64,000 nt of DNA from NCBI GenBank assembly GCA_963082875.1, contig OY720102.1, positions 12,374,990 to 12,438,989 on the forward strand. Direction: 5' to 3'. Under the pieces are notes generated by a model, which had not been told where the DNA came from, did no database searches, and saw nothing but the letters and a program-made list of their open reading frames with translations. Made by a program: the position numbers and the translations under genes. Below, piece by piece: positions 13,370 to 29,000 of this stretch. The DNA is from Corella eumyota. Taxonomy: Eukaryota; Chordata; Ascidiacea; Phlebobranchia; Corellidae. The number at the start of each line of letters is the position of its first letter. Positions within the stretch are counted from its first letter, which is position 1.

Positions 13370-16257
13370 ACACTCGATTATAGCAGTTTTATTAAAATAT
13401 TACTAAATTATAAAAACTAGCAATAATATTAAAATGGGTTTTTATTATTTATTTAAATCTCAGTTAAAAATAAAAAAATATTTCAGAAATTACACTCTTG
13501 TTTCAGTTGGTCACTTAAAATAAAGTGTAACTCAAAATCAATCTTATTCACAGATATCTTTGGTTAAGACAAACATTTACACGATTTGTATAATTAAGGT
13601 GAAAAATATACATCTAGAACAAAGACACTTTTCAGTTCAACAATTTTTGCCTCCTAAAAACTCAAGTTTAAAACTTTTCTTCAAGTTTACTTTATTTCTA
13701 AAAATAGCTTGTTAATTACATTAACAAATACAAAATAATGCAGTAATCAACAGAAATGAATTTTAGGTAAAATCGCCTACTATTAAAAGTAGGCCTTTCA
13801 AAAACAAATTTAACTCTAAAATCCTCTTATCCACGGAAAACTTTAGTAAAAGGTGAAAGATTTACTCGATATGAATAAAAGTCAGAGTAAAATACCTTTA
13901 TTGAAACTGAACTATATTTCACAATTAAATAAATTAATTTGTGGTGTTTGTCATCAGTTATAAGTTAAAACAGATACACTTTACTAACAAAAACTCGAAA
14001 AACAATATAATTTTAACAAACTTCAAGGAAAAGTTTGTTGTAATAAGCAGTCAAAGTTTGGCCACTGCATTTTTAATGCTAGACACTCGATTATATCAGT
14101 TTTATTTAAATATTACTAAATTATAAAAACTAGCAATAATATTAAAATGGGTTTTTATTATTTATTTAAATCTCAGTTAAAAATATTTGAGAAATTACAC
14201 TCTTGTTTCAGTTGTTCACTTAAAATAAAGTGTAACTCAAAATCAATCCTATTCACAGATACCCTTGGTTAAGACAAACATTTACACGATTTGTATAAAA
14301 AAAGGTGAAAAATATACATCTAGAACAAAGACACTTTTCAGTTCGACAATTTTCGCCTCCTAAGAAACACTAAAAACTCAAGTTTAAAACTTTTCTTCAA
14401 GTTTACTTCATTTCTAAAAATAGCTTGTTAATTACATTAACAAATACAAAACAATGCAGTAATAAACAGAAATGAATTTTAGGTAAAATTGCCTACTAAT
14501 AAAAGTAGGTCTTTCAAAAACAAAATTAACTCAAAAATACTCTTATCCACGGAAAACTTTAGTAAAAGGCGAAAGATTTACTCGATATGAATAAAAGTCA
14601 GAGTAAAATACCTTTATTGAAACTGAACTATATTTCACAATTAAATAAATTAATTTGTGGTGTTTGTCATCAGTTATAAGTTAAAACAGATACACTTTAC
14701 TAACAAAAACTCGAAAAACAATATAATTTTAACAAACTTCAAGGAAAAGTTTGTTTAAATAAGCAGTCAAAGTTTGGCCACTGCATTTTCAATGCTAGAC
14801 ACTCGATTATATCAGTTTTATTTAAATATTACTAAATTATAAAAACTAGCAATAATATTAAAATGGGTTTTTATTATTTATTTAAATCTCAGTTAAAAAT
14901 AAAAAAAATATTTCAGAAATTACACTTTTGTTTCAGTTGTTCACTTAAAATAAAGTGTAACTCAAAATCAATCCTATTCACAGATACCCTTGGTTAAGAC
15001 AAACATTTACACGATTTGTATAAAAAAAGGTGAAAAATATACATCTAGAACAAAGACACTTTTCAGTTCAACAATTTTCGCCTCCTAAAAAACACTAAAA
15101 ACTCAAGTTTAAAACTTTTCTTCAAGTTTACTTTATTTCTAAAAATAGCTTGTAAATCACATTAACAAATACAAAATAATGCAGTAATCAACAGAAATGA
15201 ATTTTAAGTAAAATCGCCTACTAATAAAAGTAGGACTTTCAAAAACCAAATTAACTCAAAAATACTCTTATCTACGGAAATCTTTAGTAAAAGGCGAAAG
15301 ATTTACTCGATATGAATAAAAGTCCGAGTTAAATATTTTTATTGAAACTGAAGTATATTTCCCATTTAAATAAATTAATTTGTGGTGTTTGTGATCAGTT
15401 ATAAGTTAAAACAGATACACTTAATACATTTCACTAACAAAAACTCAAATAACAATATAATTTTAACAAACTTCAAGAAAAAGTTTGTTGTAATAAGCAG
15501 TCAAAGTTTGGCCACTGCATTTTTAATGCTAGACACTCGATTATATCAGTTTTATTTAAATATTACTAAATTATAAAAACTAGCAATAATATTAAAATGG
15601 GTTTTTATTATTTATTTAAATCTCAGTTAAAAATAGAAAAAATATTTCAGAAATTACACTTTTGTTTCAGTTGTTCACTTAAAATAAAGTGTAACTCAAA
15701 ATCAATCCTATTCACAGATACCCTTGGTTAAGACAAACATTTACACGATTTGTATAAAAAAAGGTGAAAAATATACATCTAGAACGAAGACACTTTTCAG
15801 TTCAACAATTTTCGCCTCCTAAGAAACACTAAAAACTCAAGTTTAAAACTTTTCTTCAAGTTTACTTTATTTCTAAAAATAGCTTGTTAATTACATTAAC
15901 AAATACAAAACAATGCAGTAATAAACAGAAATGAATTTTAGGTAAAATTGCCTACTAATAAAAGTAGGCCTTTCAAAAACAAAATTAACTCAAAAATACT
16001 CTTATCCACGGAAATCTTTAGTAAAAGGCGAAAGATTTACTCGATATGAATAAAAGTCAGAGTAAAATACCTTTATTGAAACTGAACTATATTTCACAAT
16101 TAAATAAATTAATTTGTGGTGTTTGTGATCAGTTATAACTTAAAACAGATACACTTTACTAACAAAAACTCGAAAAACAATATAATTTTAACAAACTTCA
16201 AGGAAAAGTTTGTTGTAATAAGCAGTCAAAGTTTGGCCACTGCATTTTCAATGCTAG
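13370..16257. repeat. 4297-bp-period higher-order block, copy 2
   Basis: This repeats the 713, 716, 734, 725 series of 9073-11960 at an offset of 4297 bp. Matching variants extend left to roughly 13080, where monomer 12685-13369 switches type. The next monomer (16258-16984) is extra. The one after it (16985-17718) again matches 11961-12684, at an offset of 5024 bp. Confidence 0.88.
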
Positions 16258-19200
16258 ACACTCGATTATATCAGTTTTATTCAAATATTACTAAATTATA
16301 AAAACTAGCAATAATATTAAAATGGGTTTTTATTATTTATTTAAATCTCAGTTAAAAATAAAAAAATATTTCAGAAATTACACTCTTGTTTCAGTTGGTC
16401 ACTTAAAATAAAGTGTAACTCAAAATCAATCTTATTCACAGATATCTTTGGTTAAGACAAACATTTACACGATTTGTATAATTAAGGTGAAAAATATACA
16501 TCTAGAACAAAGCAACTGTTCAGTTTAACAATTATCGCCTTCTAAAAAACACTAGAAACTCAAGTTTAAAACTTTTCTTCAAGTAAACTTTATTTCAAAA
16601 AATTGCTTGCTTATTACATAAACAAACACAAAATATTGCAGCAATCAACAGAAATGAATTTTAGGTAAAATCGCCTACTAATAAATAAATGTAGGCCTTT
16701 CAAAAACAAAATTAACTCAAAAATACTCTTACCCACGGAAATCTTTAGTAAAAGGCGAAAGATTTACTCGATATGAATAAAAGACAGAGTAAAATACCTT
16801 TATTGAAACTGAACTATATTTCACAATTAAATAAATTAATTTGTGGTGTTTGTGATCAGTTATAACTTAAAACAGATACACTTTACTAACAAAAACTCGA
16901 AAAACAATATAATTTTAACGAACTTCAAGGAAAAGTTTGTTGTAATAAGCGGTCAAAGTTTGGCCATTGCATTTTCAATGCTAGACACTCGATTATATCA
17001 GTTTTATTTAAATATTACTAAATTATAAAAACTAGCAATAATATTAAAATGGGTTTTTATTATTTATTTAAATCTCATTTAAAAATAGAAAAAATATTTC
17101 AGAAATTACACTCTTGTTTCAGTTGGTCACTTAAAATAAAGTGTAACTCAAAATCAATCTTATTCACAGATATCTTTGGTTAAGACAAACATTTACACGA
17201 TTTGTATAATTAAGGTGAAAAATATACATCTAGAACAAAGACACTTTTCAGTTTAACAATTTTCGCCTCCTAAAAAACACAAAAAACTCAGGTTTAAAAC
17301 TTTTCTTCAAGTTTACTTTATTTCTAAAAATTGCTTGTTAATTACTTTAACAAATACAAAACAATGCATTAATAAACAAAAATGAATTTTAGGTAAAATC
17401 GCCTACTAATAAAAGTAGGCCTTTCAAAAACAAAATTAACTCAAAAATACTCTTATCCACGGAAATCTTTAGTAAAAGGGGAACGATTTACTCGATATGA
17501 ATAAAAGTCAGAGCAAAATACCTTTATTGAAACTGAACTATATTTCACAATTAAATAAATTAATTTGTGGTGTTTGTTATTAGTTGTAGATTGAAACAGA
17601 TACACTTAATACACTTCACTACCAAAAACTCAAATAACAATATAATTTTAACAAACTTCAAGGAAAAAGTTTGTTGTAATAAGCAGTCAAAGTTTGGCCA
17701 CTGCATTTTCAATGCTAGACACTCGATTATATCAGTTTTATTTAAATATTACTAAATTATAAAAACTAGCAATAATATTAAAATGGGTTTTTATTATTTA
17801 TTTAAATCTCAGTTAAAAATAGAAAAAATATTTCAGAAATTACACTCTTGTTTCAGTTGTTCACTTAAAATAAAGTGTAACTCAAAATCAATCCAATTCA
17901 CAGATACCTTTGGTTAAGACAAACATTTACACGATTTGTATAAAAAAAGGTGAAAAATATACATCTAGAACAAAGACACTTTTCAGTTCAACAATTTTCG
18001 CCTCCTAAGAAACACTAAAAACTCAAGTTTAAAGCTTTTCTTCAAGTTTACTTTATTTCTAAATATAGCTTGTTAATTACATTAACAAATACAAAATAAT
18101 GCAGTAATCAACAGAAATGAATTTTAAGTAAAATCGCCTACTAACAAAAGTAGGCCTTTCAAAAACAAAATTAACTCAAAAATACTCTTATCCACGGAAA
18201 TTTTTAGTAAAAGGCGAAAGATTTACTCGATATGAATAAAAGACCGAGTAAAAAATTTTTATTGAAACTGAAGTATATTTCACAATTAAATAAATTAATT
18301 TGTGGTGTTTGTGATCAGTTATAAGTTAAAACAGATACACTTCACTAACAAAAACTCAAATAACAATATAATTTTAACAAACTTCAAGAAAAAGTTTGTT
18401 GTAATAAGCAATCAAAGTTTGCCCACTGCATTTTCAATGCTAAACACTCGATTATAGCGGTTTTATTAAAATATTACTAAATTATAAAAACTAGCAATAA
18501 TATTTAAATAGGTTTTTATTATTAATTAAATCTCAGTTAAAAATAAAAAAAATATTTCAGAAAAAAGTCAAAATCAATCCTATTCACAGATATCTTTGGT
18601 TAAGACAAACATTTACACGATTTGTATAATAAAGGTGAAAAATTTACATCTAGAACAAAGACACTTTTCAGTTCAACAATTTTCGCCTCCTAAAAAACAC
18701 TAAAAACTCAAGTTTAAAACTTTTCTTCAAGTTTACTTTATTTCTAAAAATAGCTTGTTAATTACATTAACAAATACAAAATAATGCAGTAATCAACAGA
18801 AATAAATTTTAGATAAAATCGCCTACTAATTAAAGTAGGCTTTTCAAAAACAAAATTAACTCAAAAATACTCTTATCCACGGAAATCTTTAGTAAAAGGC
18901 GAAAGATTTACTCGATATGAATAAAAGTCCGAGTAAAATATTTTTATTGAAACTGAAGTATATTTCCCAATTAAATAAATTAATTTGTGGTGTTTGTGAT
19001 CAGTTATAAGTTAAAACAGATACACTTAATACATTTCACTAACAAAAACTCAAATAACAATATAATTTTAACAAACTTCAAGAAAAAGTTTGTTGTAATA
19101 AGCAGTCAAAGTTTGGCCACTGCATTTTCAATGCTAGACACTCGATTATAGCAGTTTCATTAAAATATTACTAAATTATAAAAACTAGCAATAATATTTA

Positions 19201-21192
19201 AATAGGTTTTTATTATTAATTAAATCTCAGTTAAAAATAAAAAAAATATTTCAGAAAAAAGTCAAAATCAATCCTATTCACAGATATCTTTAGTTAAGAC
19301 AAACACTTACACGATTTGTATAATAAAGGTGAAAAATATACATCTAGAACAAAGACACTTTTCAGTTTAACAATTTTCGCCTCCTAAAAAACACTAAAAA
19401 CTCAAGTTTAAAACTTTTCTTCAAGTTTACTTTATTTCTAAATATAGCTTGTTAATTACATTAACAAATACAAAATAATGCAGTAATCAACAAAAATGAA
19501 TTTTAGATAAAATCGCCTACTAATTAAAGTAGGCCTTTCAAAAAGAAAATTAACTCAAAAATACTCTTATCCACGGAAATCTTTAGTAAAAGGCGAAAGA
19601 TTTACTCGATATGAATAAAAGTCCGAGTAAAAGATCTTTATTAAAACTGAAGTAAATTTCACAATTAAATAAATTAATTTGTGGTGTTTGTGATCAGTTA
19701 TAAGTTAAAACAGATACACTTCACTAACAAAAACTCAAATAACAATATAATTTTAACAAACTTCAAGAAAAAGTTTGTTGTAATAAGCAGTCAAAGTTTG
19801 GCCACTGCATTTTCAATGCTAAACACTCGATTATAGCAGTTTTATTAAAATATTACTAAATTATAAAAACTAGCAATAATATTTAAATAGGTTTTTATTA
19901 TTAATTAAATCTCAGTTAAAAATAAAAAAAATATTTCAGAAAAAAGTCAAAATCAATCCTATTCACAGATACCTTTGGTTAAGACAAACATTTACACGAT
20001 TTGTATAATAAAGGTGAAAAATATACATCTAGAACAAAGACACTTTTCAGTTCAACAATTTTCGCCTCCTAAAAAACACTAAAAACTCAAGTTTAAAACT
20101 TTTCTTCAAGTTTACTTTATTTCTAAAAATAGCTTGTTAATTACATTAACAAATACAAAATAATGCATTAATCAACAGAAATGAATTTTAGATAAAATTG
20201 CCCACTAATTAAAGTAGGCCTTTCAAAAACAAAATTAACTCAAAAATACTCTTATCCACGGAAATCTTTAGTAAAAGGCGAAAGATTTACTCGATATGAA
20301 TAAAAGTCCGAGTAAAAGTTTTTTATTGAAACTGAAGTATATTTCACAATTAAATAAATTAATTTGTGGTGTTTGTGATCAGTTATAAGTTAAAACAGAT
20401 ACACTTCACTAACAAAAACTCAAATAACAATATAATTTTAACAAACTTCAAGAAAAAGTTTGTTGTAATAAGCAGTCAAAGTTTGGCCACTGCATTTTCA
20501 ATGCTAAACACTCGATTATAGCAGTTTTATTAAAATATTACTAAATTATAAAAACTAGCAATAATATTTAAATAGGTTTTTATTATTAATTAAATCTCAG
20601 TTAAAAATAAAAAAAATATTTCAGAAAAAAGTCAAAATCAATCCTATTTACAGATAGCTTTGGTTAAGACAAACATTTACACGATTTGTATAATAAAGGT
20701 GAAAAATATACATCTAGAACAAAGACACTTTTCAGTTCAACAATTTTCGCCTCCTAAAAAACACTAAAAACTCAAGTTTAAAACTTTTCTTCAAGTTTAC
20801 TTTATTTCTAAAAATAGCTTGTAAATTACATTAACAAATGCAAAATAATGCAGTAATCAACAGAAATGAATTTTAAGTAAAATCGCCTACTAATAAAAGT
20901 AGGACTTTCAAAAACAAAATTAACTCAAAAATACTCTTATCCACGGAAATCTTTAGTAAAAGGCGAAAGATTTACTCGATATGAATAAAAGTCCGAGTAA
21001 AAGATTTTTATTGAAACTGAAGTATATTTCACAATTAAATAAATTAATTTGTGGTGTTTGTGATCAGTTATAAGTTAAAACAGATACACTTCACTAACAA
21101 AAACTCAAATAACAATATAATTTTAACAAACTTCAAGAAAAAGTTTGTTGTAATAAGCAATCAAAGTTTGCCCACTGCATTTTCAATGCTAA

Positions 21193-24024
21193 GCACTCGA
21201 TTATAGCGGTTTTATTAAAATATTACTAAATTATAAAAACTAGCAATAATATTTAAATAGGTTTTTATTATTAATTAAATCTCAGTTAAAAATAAAAAAA
21301 ATATTTCAGAAAAAAGTCAAAATCAATCCTATTCACAGATATCTTTGGTTAAGACAAACATTTACACGATTTGTATAATAAAGGTGAAAAATATACATCT
21401 AGAACAAAGACACTTTTCAGTTCAACAATTTTCGCCTCCTAAAAAACACTAAAAACTCAAGTTTAAAACTTTTCTTCAAGTTTACTTTATTTATAAAAAT
21501 AGCTTGTTAATTACATTAACAAATACAAAATAATGCAGTAATCAACAGAAATGAATTTTAGATAAAATCGCATACTAATTAAAGTAGGCCTTTCAAAAAC
21601 AAAATTAACTCAAAAATACTCTTATCCACGGAAATCTTTAGTAAAAGGCGAAAGATTTACTCGATATGAATAAAAGTCCGATTAAAATATTTTTATTGAA
21701 ACTGAAGTATATTTCGCAATTAAATAATATAATTTGTGGTGTTTGTGATCAGTTAAAAGTTAAAACAGATACACTTAATACATTTTACTAACAAAAACTT
21801 AAATAACAATATAATTTTAACAAACTTCAAGAAAAAGTTTGTTGTAATAAGCAGTCAAAGTTTGGCCACTGCATTTTTAATGCTAGACACTCGATTATAT
21901 CAGTTTTATTTAAATAATACTAAATTATAAAAACTAGCAATCATATTTAAATGGGTTTTTATTATTAATTAAATCTCAGTTAAAAATAAAAAAATATTTC
22001 AGAAATTACACTCTTGTTTCAGTTGGTCACTTAAAATAAAGTGTAACTCAAAATTAATCCTATTCACAGATATCTTTGGTTAAGACAAACTTTTACACGA
22101 TTTGTATAATAAAGGTGAAAAATATACATCTAGAACAAATACACTTTTCAGTTCAACAATTTTCGCCTCCTAAAAAACACTAAAAACTCAAGTTTAAAAC
22201 TTTTCTTCAAGTTTACTTTATTTCTAAAAATAGCTTGTTAATTACATTAACAAATACAAAATAATGCAGTAATCAACAGAAATGAATTTTAAGTAAAATC
22301 GCCTACTAATTAAAGTAGGCCTTTCAAAAAGAAAATTAACTCAAAAATACTCTTATCCACGGAAATCTTTAGTAAAAGGCGAAAGATTTACTCGATATGA
22401 ATAAAAGTCCGAGTAAAAGATCTTTATTGAAACTGAAGTAAATTTCACAATTAAATAAATTAATTTGAGGTGTTTGTGATCAGTTATAAGTTAAAACAGA
22501 TACACTTCACTAACAAAAACTCAAATAACAATATAATTTTAACAAACTTCAAGAAAAAGTTTGTTGTAATAAGCAGTCAAAGTTTGGCCACTGCATTTTC
22601 AATGCTAAACACCCGATTATAGCAGTTTTATTAAAATATTACTAAATTATAAAAACTAGCAATAATATTTAAATAGGTTTTTATTATTAATTAAATCTCA
22701 GTTAAAAATAAAAAAAATATTTCAGAAAAAAGTCAAAATCAATCCTATTCACAGATATCTTTGGTTAAGACAAACATTTACACGATTTGTATAATAAAGG
22801 TGAAAAATATACATCTAGAACAAAGACACTTTTCAGTTCAACAATTTTCGCCTCCTAAAAAACACTAAAAACTCAAGTTTAAAACTTTTCTTCAAGTTTA
22901 CTTTATTTCTAAAAATAGCTTGTTAATTACATTAACAAATACAAAATAATGCAGTAATCAACAGAAATGAATTTTAGATAAAATCGCATACTAATTAAAG
23001 TAGGCCTTTCAAAAACAAAATTAACTCAAAAATACTCTTATCCACGGAAATCTTTAGTAAAAGGCGAAAGATTTACTCGATATGAATAAAAGTCCGATTA
23101 AAATATTTTTATTGAAACTGAAGTATATTTCGCAATTAAATAATATAATTTGTGGTGTTTGTGATCAGTTAAAAGTTAAAACAGATACACTTAATACATT
23201 TTACTAACAAAAACTTAAATAACAATATAATTTTAACAAACTTCAAGAAAAAGTTTGTTGTAATAAGCAGTCAAAGTTTGGCCACTGCATTTTTAATGCT
23301 AGACACTCGATTATATCAGTTTTATTTAAATAATACTAAATTATAAAAACTAGCAATCATATTTAAATGGGTTTTTATTATTAATTAAATCTCAGTTAAA
23401 AATAAAAAAATATTTCAGAAATTACACTCTTGTTTCAGTTGGTCACTTAAAATAAAGTGTAACTCAAAATTAATCCTATTCACAGATATCTTTGGTTAAG
23501 ACAAACTTTTACACGATTTGTATAATAAAGGTGAAAAATATACATCTAGAACAAATACACTTTTCAGTTCAACAATTTTCGCCTCCTAAAAAACACTAAA
23601 AACTCAAGTTTAAAACTTTTCTTCAAGTTTACTTTATTTCTAAAAATAGCTTGTTAATTACATTAACAAATACAAAATAATGCAGTAATCAACAGAAATG
23701 AATTTTAAGTAAAATCGCCTACTAATTAAAGTAGGCCTTTCAAAAAGAAAATTAACTCAAAAATACTCTTATCCACGGAAATCTTTAGTAAAAGGCGAAA
23801 GATTTACTCGATATGAATAAAAGTCCGAGTAAAAGATCTTTATTGAAACTGAAGTAAATTTCACAATTAAATAAATTAATTTGAGGTGTTTGTGATCAGT
23901 TATAAGTTAAAACAGATACACTTCACTAACAAAAACTCAAATAACAATATAATTTTAACAAACTTCAAGAAAAAGTTTGTTGTAATAAGCAGTCAAAGTT
24001 TGGCCACTGCATTTTCAATGCTAA
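21193..24024. repeat. Two 1416-bp satellite dimers
   Basis: Monomers alternate 694, 722, 694, 722 bp. Private variants repeat exactly 1416 bp apart, for example GCATACTAATT near 21571 and 22987, and AACACCCGATT near 22608 and 24024. Confidence 0.93.
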
Positions 24025-26091
24025 ACACCCGATTATAGCAGTTTTATTAAAATATTACTAAATTATAAAAACTAGCAATAATATTTAAATAGGTTTTTAT
24101 TATTAATTAAATCTCAGTTAAAAATAAAAAAAATATTTCAGAAAAAAGTCAAAATCAATCCTATTCACAGATATCTTTGGTTAAGACAAACATTTACACG
24201 ATTTGTATAATAAAGGTGAAAAATATACATCTAGAACAAAGACACTTTTCAGTTCAACAATTTTCGCCTCCTAAAAAACACTAAAAACTCAAGTTTAAAA
24301 CTTTTCTTCAAGTTTACTTTATTTCTAAAAATAGCTTGTTAATTACATTAACAAATACAAAATAATGCATTAATCAACAGAAATGAATTTTAGATAAAAT
24401 CGCCCACTAATTAAAGTAGGCCTTTCAAAAACAAAATTAACTCAAAAATACTCTTATCCACGGAAATCTTTAGTAAAAGGCGAAAGATTTACTCGATATG
24501 AATAAAAGTCCGAGTAAAAGTTTTTTATTGAAACTGAAGTATATTTCACAATTAAATAAATTAATTTGTGGTGTTTGTGATCAGTTATAAGTTAAAACAG
24601 ATACACTTCACTAACAAAAACTCAAATAACAATATAATTTTAACAAACTTCAAGAAAAAGTTTGTTGTAATAAGCAGTCAAAGTTTGGCCACTGCATTTT
24701 CAATGCTAAACACTCGATTATAGCAGTTTTATTAAAATATTACTAAATTATAAAAACTAGCAATAATATTTAAATAGGTTTTTATTATTAATTAAATCTC
24801 AGTTAAAAATAAAAAAAATATTTCAGAAAAAAGTCAAAATCAATCCTATTTACAGATATCTTTGGTTAAGACAAACATTTACACGATTTGTATAATAAAG
24901 GTGAAAAATATACATCTAGAACAAAGACACTTTTCAGTTCAACAATTTTCGCCTCCTAAAAAACACTAAAAACTCAAGTTTAAAACTTTTCTTCAAGTTT
25001 ACTTTATTTCGAAAAATAGTTTGTAAATTACATTAACAAATGCAAAATAATGCAGTAATCAACAGAAATGAATTTTAAGTAAAATCGCCTACTAATAAAA
25101 GTAGGACTTTCAAAAACAAAATTAACTCAAAAATACTCTTATCTACGGAAATCTTTAGTAAAAGGCGAAAGATTTACTCGATATGAATAAAAGACCGAGT
25201 AAAATATTTTTATTGAAACTGAAGTATATTTCACAATTAAATAAATTAATTTGTGATGTTTGTGATCAGTTATAAGTTAAAACAGATACACTTCACTAAC
25301 AAAAACTCAAATAACAATATAATTTTAACAAACTTCAAGAAAAAGTTTGTTGTAATAAGCAGTCAAAGTTTGGCCACTGCATTTTTAATGCTAGACACTC
25401 GATTATAGCAGTTTTATTAAAATATTACTAAATTATAAAAACTAGCAATAATATTTAAATAGGTTTTTATTATTAATTAAATCTCAGTTAAAAATAAAAA
25501 AAATATTTCAGAAAAAAGTCAAAATCAATCCTATTCACAGATATCTTTGGTTAAGACAAACATTTACACGATTTGTATAATAAAGGTGAAAAATATACAT
25601 CTAGAACAAAGACACTTTTCAGTTCAACAATTTTCGCCTCCTAAAAAACACTAAAAACTCAAGTTTAAAACTTTTCTTCAAGTTTACTTTATTTCTAAAA
25701 ATAGCTTACATTAACAAATACAAAATTACATTAACAAATACAAAATAATGCAGTAATCAACAGAAATAAATTTAGATAAAATCGCCTACTAATTAAAGTA
25801 GGCCTTTCAAAAACAAAATTAACTCAAAAATACTCTTATCCACGGAAATCTTTAGTAAAAGGCGAAAGATTTACTCGATATGAATAAAAGTCCGAGTAAA
25901 AGATTTTTATTGAAACTGAAGTATATTTCACAATTAAATAAATTAATTTGTGGTGTTTGTGATCAGTTATAAGTTAAAACAGATACACTTCACTAACAAA
26001 AACCCAAATAACAATATAATTTTAACAAACTTCAAGAAAAAGTTTGTTGTATTAAGCAATCAAAGTTTGCCCACTGCATTTTCAATGCTAA

Positions 26092-29000
26092 ACACTCGAT
26101 TATAGCGGTTTTATTAAAATATTACTAAATTATAAAAACTAGCAATAATATTTAAATAGGTTTTTATTATTAATTAAATCTCAGTTAAAAATAAAAAAAA
26201 TATTTCAGAAAAAAGTCAAAATCAATCCTATTCACAAATATCTTTGGTTAAGACAAACATTTACACGATTTGTATAATAAAGGTGAAAAATATACATCTA
26301 GAACAAAGACACTTTTCAGTTCAACAATTTTCGCCTCCTAAAAAACACTAAAAACTCAAGTTTAAAACTTTTCTTCAAGTTTACTTTATTTCTAAAAATA
26401 GCTTGTTAATTACATTAACAAATACAAAATAATGCAGTAATCAACAGAAATGAATTTTAGATAAAATCGCCTACTAATTAAAGTAGGCCTTTCAAAAACA
26501 AAATTAACTCAAAAATACTCTTATCCACGGAAATCTTTAGTAAAAGGCGAAAGATTTACTCGATATGAATAAAAGTCCGAGTAAAATATTTTTATTGAAA
26601 CTGAAGTATATTTCGCAATTAAATAATATAATTTGTGGTGTTTGTGATCAGTTAAAAGTTAAAACAGATACACTTAATACATTTTACTAACAAAAACTTA
26701 AATAACAATATAATTTTAACAAACTTCAAGAAAAAGTTTGTTGTAATAAGCAGTCAAAGTTTGGCCACTGCATTTTTAATGCTAGACACTCGATTATATC
26801 AGTTTTATTTAAATAATACTAAATTATAAAAACTAGCAATCATATTTAAATGGGTTTTTATTATTAATTAAATCTCAGTTAAAAATAAAAAAATATTTCA
26901 GAAATTACACTCTTGTTTCAGTTGGTCACTTAAAATAAAGTGTAACTCAAAATTAATCCTATTCACAGATATCTTTGGTTAAGACAAACTTTTACACGAT
27001 TTGTATAATAAAGGTGAAAAATATACATCTAGAACAAATACACTTTTCAGTTCAACAATTTTCGCCTCCTAAAAAACACTAAAAACTCAAGTTTAAAACT
27101 TTTCTTCAAGTTTACTTTATTTCTAAAAATAGTTTGTTAATTACATTAACAAATACAAAATAATGCAGTAATCAACAGAAATGAATTTTAAGTAAAATCG
27201 CCTACTAATTAAAGTAGGCCTTTCAAAAACAAAATTAACTCAAAAATACTCTTATCCACGGAAATCTTTAGTAAAAGGCGAAAGATTTACTTGATATGAA
27301 TAAAAGTCCGAGTAAAATATTTTTATTGAAACTGAAGTATATTTTACAATTAAATAAATTAATTTGTGGTGTTTGTGATCAGTTATAAGTTAAAACAGAT
27401 ACACTTCACTAACAAAAACTCAAATAACAATATAATTTTAACAAACTTCAAGAAAAAGTTTGTTGTAATAAGCAGTCAAAGTTTGGCCACTGCATTTTCA
27501 ATGCTAAACACTCGATTATAGCAGTTTTATTAAAATATTACTAAATTATAAAAACTAGCAATAATATTTAAATAGGTTTTTATTATTAATTAAATCTCAG
27601 TTAAAAATAAAAAAAATATTTCAGAAAAAAGTCAAAATCAATCCTATTCACAGATATCTTTGGTTAAGACAAACATTTACACGATTTGTATAATAAAGGT
27701 GAAAAATATACATCTAGAACAAAAACACTTTTCAGTTCAACAATTTTTGCCTCCTAAAAAACACTAAAAACTCAAGTTTAAAACTTTTCTTCAAGTTTAC
27801 TTTATTTCTAAAAATAGCTTGTTAATTACATTAACAAATACAAAATAATGCAGTAATCAACAGAAATGAATTTTAGATAAAATCGCCTACTAATTAAAGT
27901 AGGCCTTTCAAAAACAAAATTAACTCAAAAATACTCTTATCCACGGAAATCTTTAGTAAAAGGCGAAAGATTTACTCGATATGAATAAAAGTCCGAGTAA
28001 AATATTTTTATTGAAACTGAAGTATATTTCGCAATTAAATAATATAATTTGTGGTGTTTGTGATCAGTTAAAAGTTAAAACAGATACACTTAATACATTT
28101 TACTAACAAAAACTTAAATAACAATATAATTTTAACAAACTTCAAGAAAAAGTTTGTTGTAATAAGCAGTCAAAGTTTGGCCACTGCATTTTTAATGCTA
28201 GACACTCGATTATATCAGTTTTATTTAAATATTACTAAATTATAAAAACTAGCAATCATATTTAAATGGGTTTTTATTATTAATTAAATCTCAGTTAAAA
28301 ATAAAAAAATATTTCAGAAATTACACTCTTGTTTCAGTTGGTCACTTAAAATAAAGTGTAACTCAAAATTAATCCTATTCACAGATATCTTTGGTTAAGA
28401 CAAACTTTTACACGATTTGTTTAATAAAGGTGAAAAATATACATCTAGAACAAATACACTTTTCAGTTCAACAATTTTCGCCTCCTAAAAAACTCTAAAA
28501 ACTCAAGTTTAAAACTTTTCTTCAAGTTTACTTTATTTCTAAAAATAGCTTGTAAATTACATTAACAAATACAAAATAATGCAGTAATCAACAGAAATGA
28601 ATTTTAAGTAAAATCGCCTACTAATAAAAGTAGGATATTCAAAAACAAAATTAACTCAAAAATACTCTTATCTACGGAAATCTTTAGTAAAAGGCGAAAG
28701 ATTTACTCGATATGAATAAAAGTCCGAGTAAAATATTTTTATTGAAACTGAAGTATATTTCACAATTAAATAAATTAATTTGTGGTGTTTGTGATCAGTT
28801 ATAAGTTAAAACAGATACACTTCACTAACAAAAACTCAAATAACAATATAATTTTAACAAACTTCAAGAAAAAGTTTGTTGTAATAAGCAGTCAAAGTTT
28901 GGCCACTGCATTTTCAATGCTAAACACTCGATTTTAGCAGTTTCATTAAAATATTACTAAATTATAAAAACTAGCAATAATATTTAAATAGGTTTTTATT

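Noticed and set aside
9644-17755. Recurrent 61-64-codon open frames (MVFVISY... type) on the plus strand
   Set aside because: They recur at the same place in satellite monomers and are lost in most others; composition is that of AT-rich DNA and there is no family resemblance. Repetition reflects the array, not selection.
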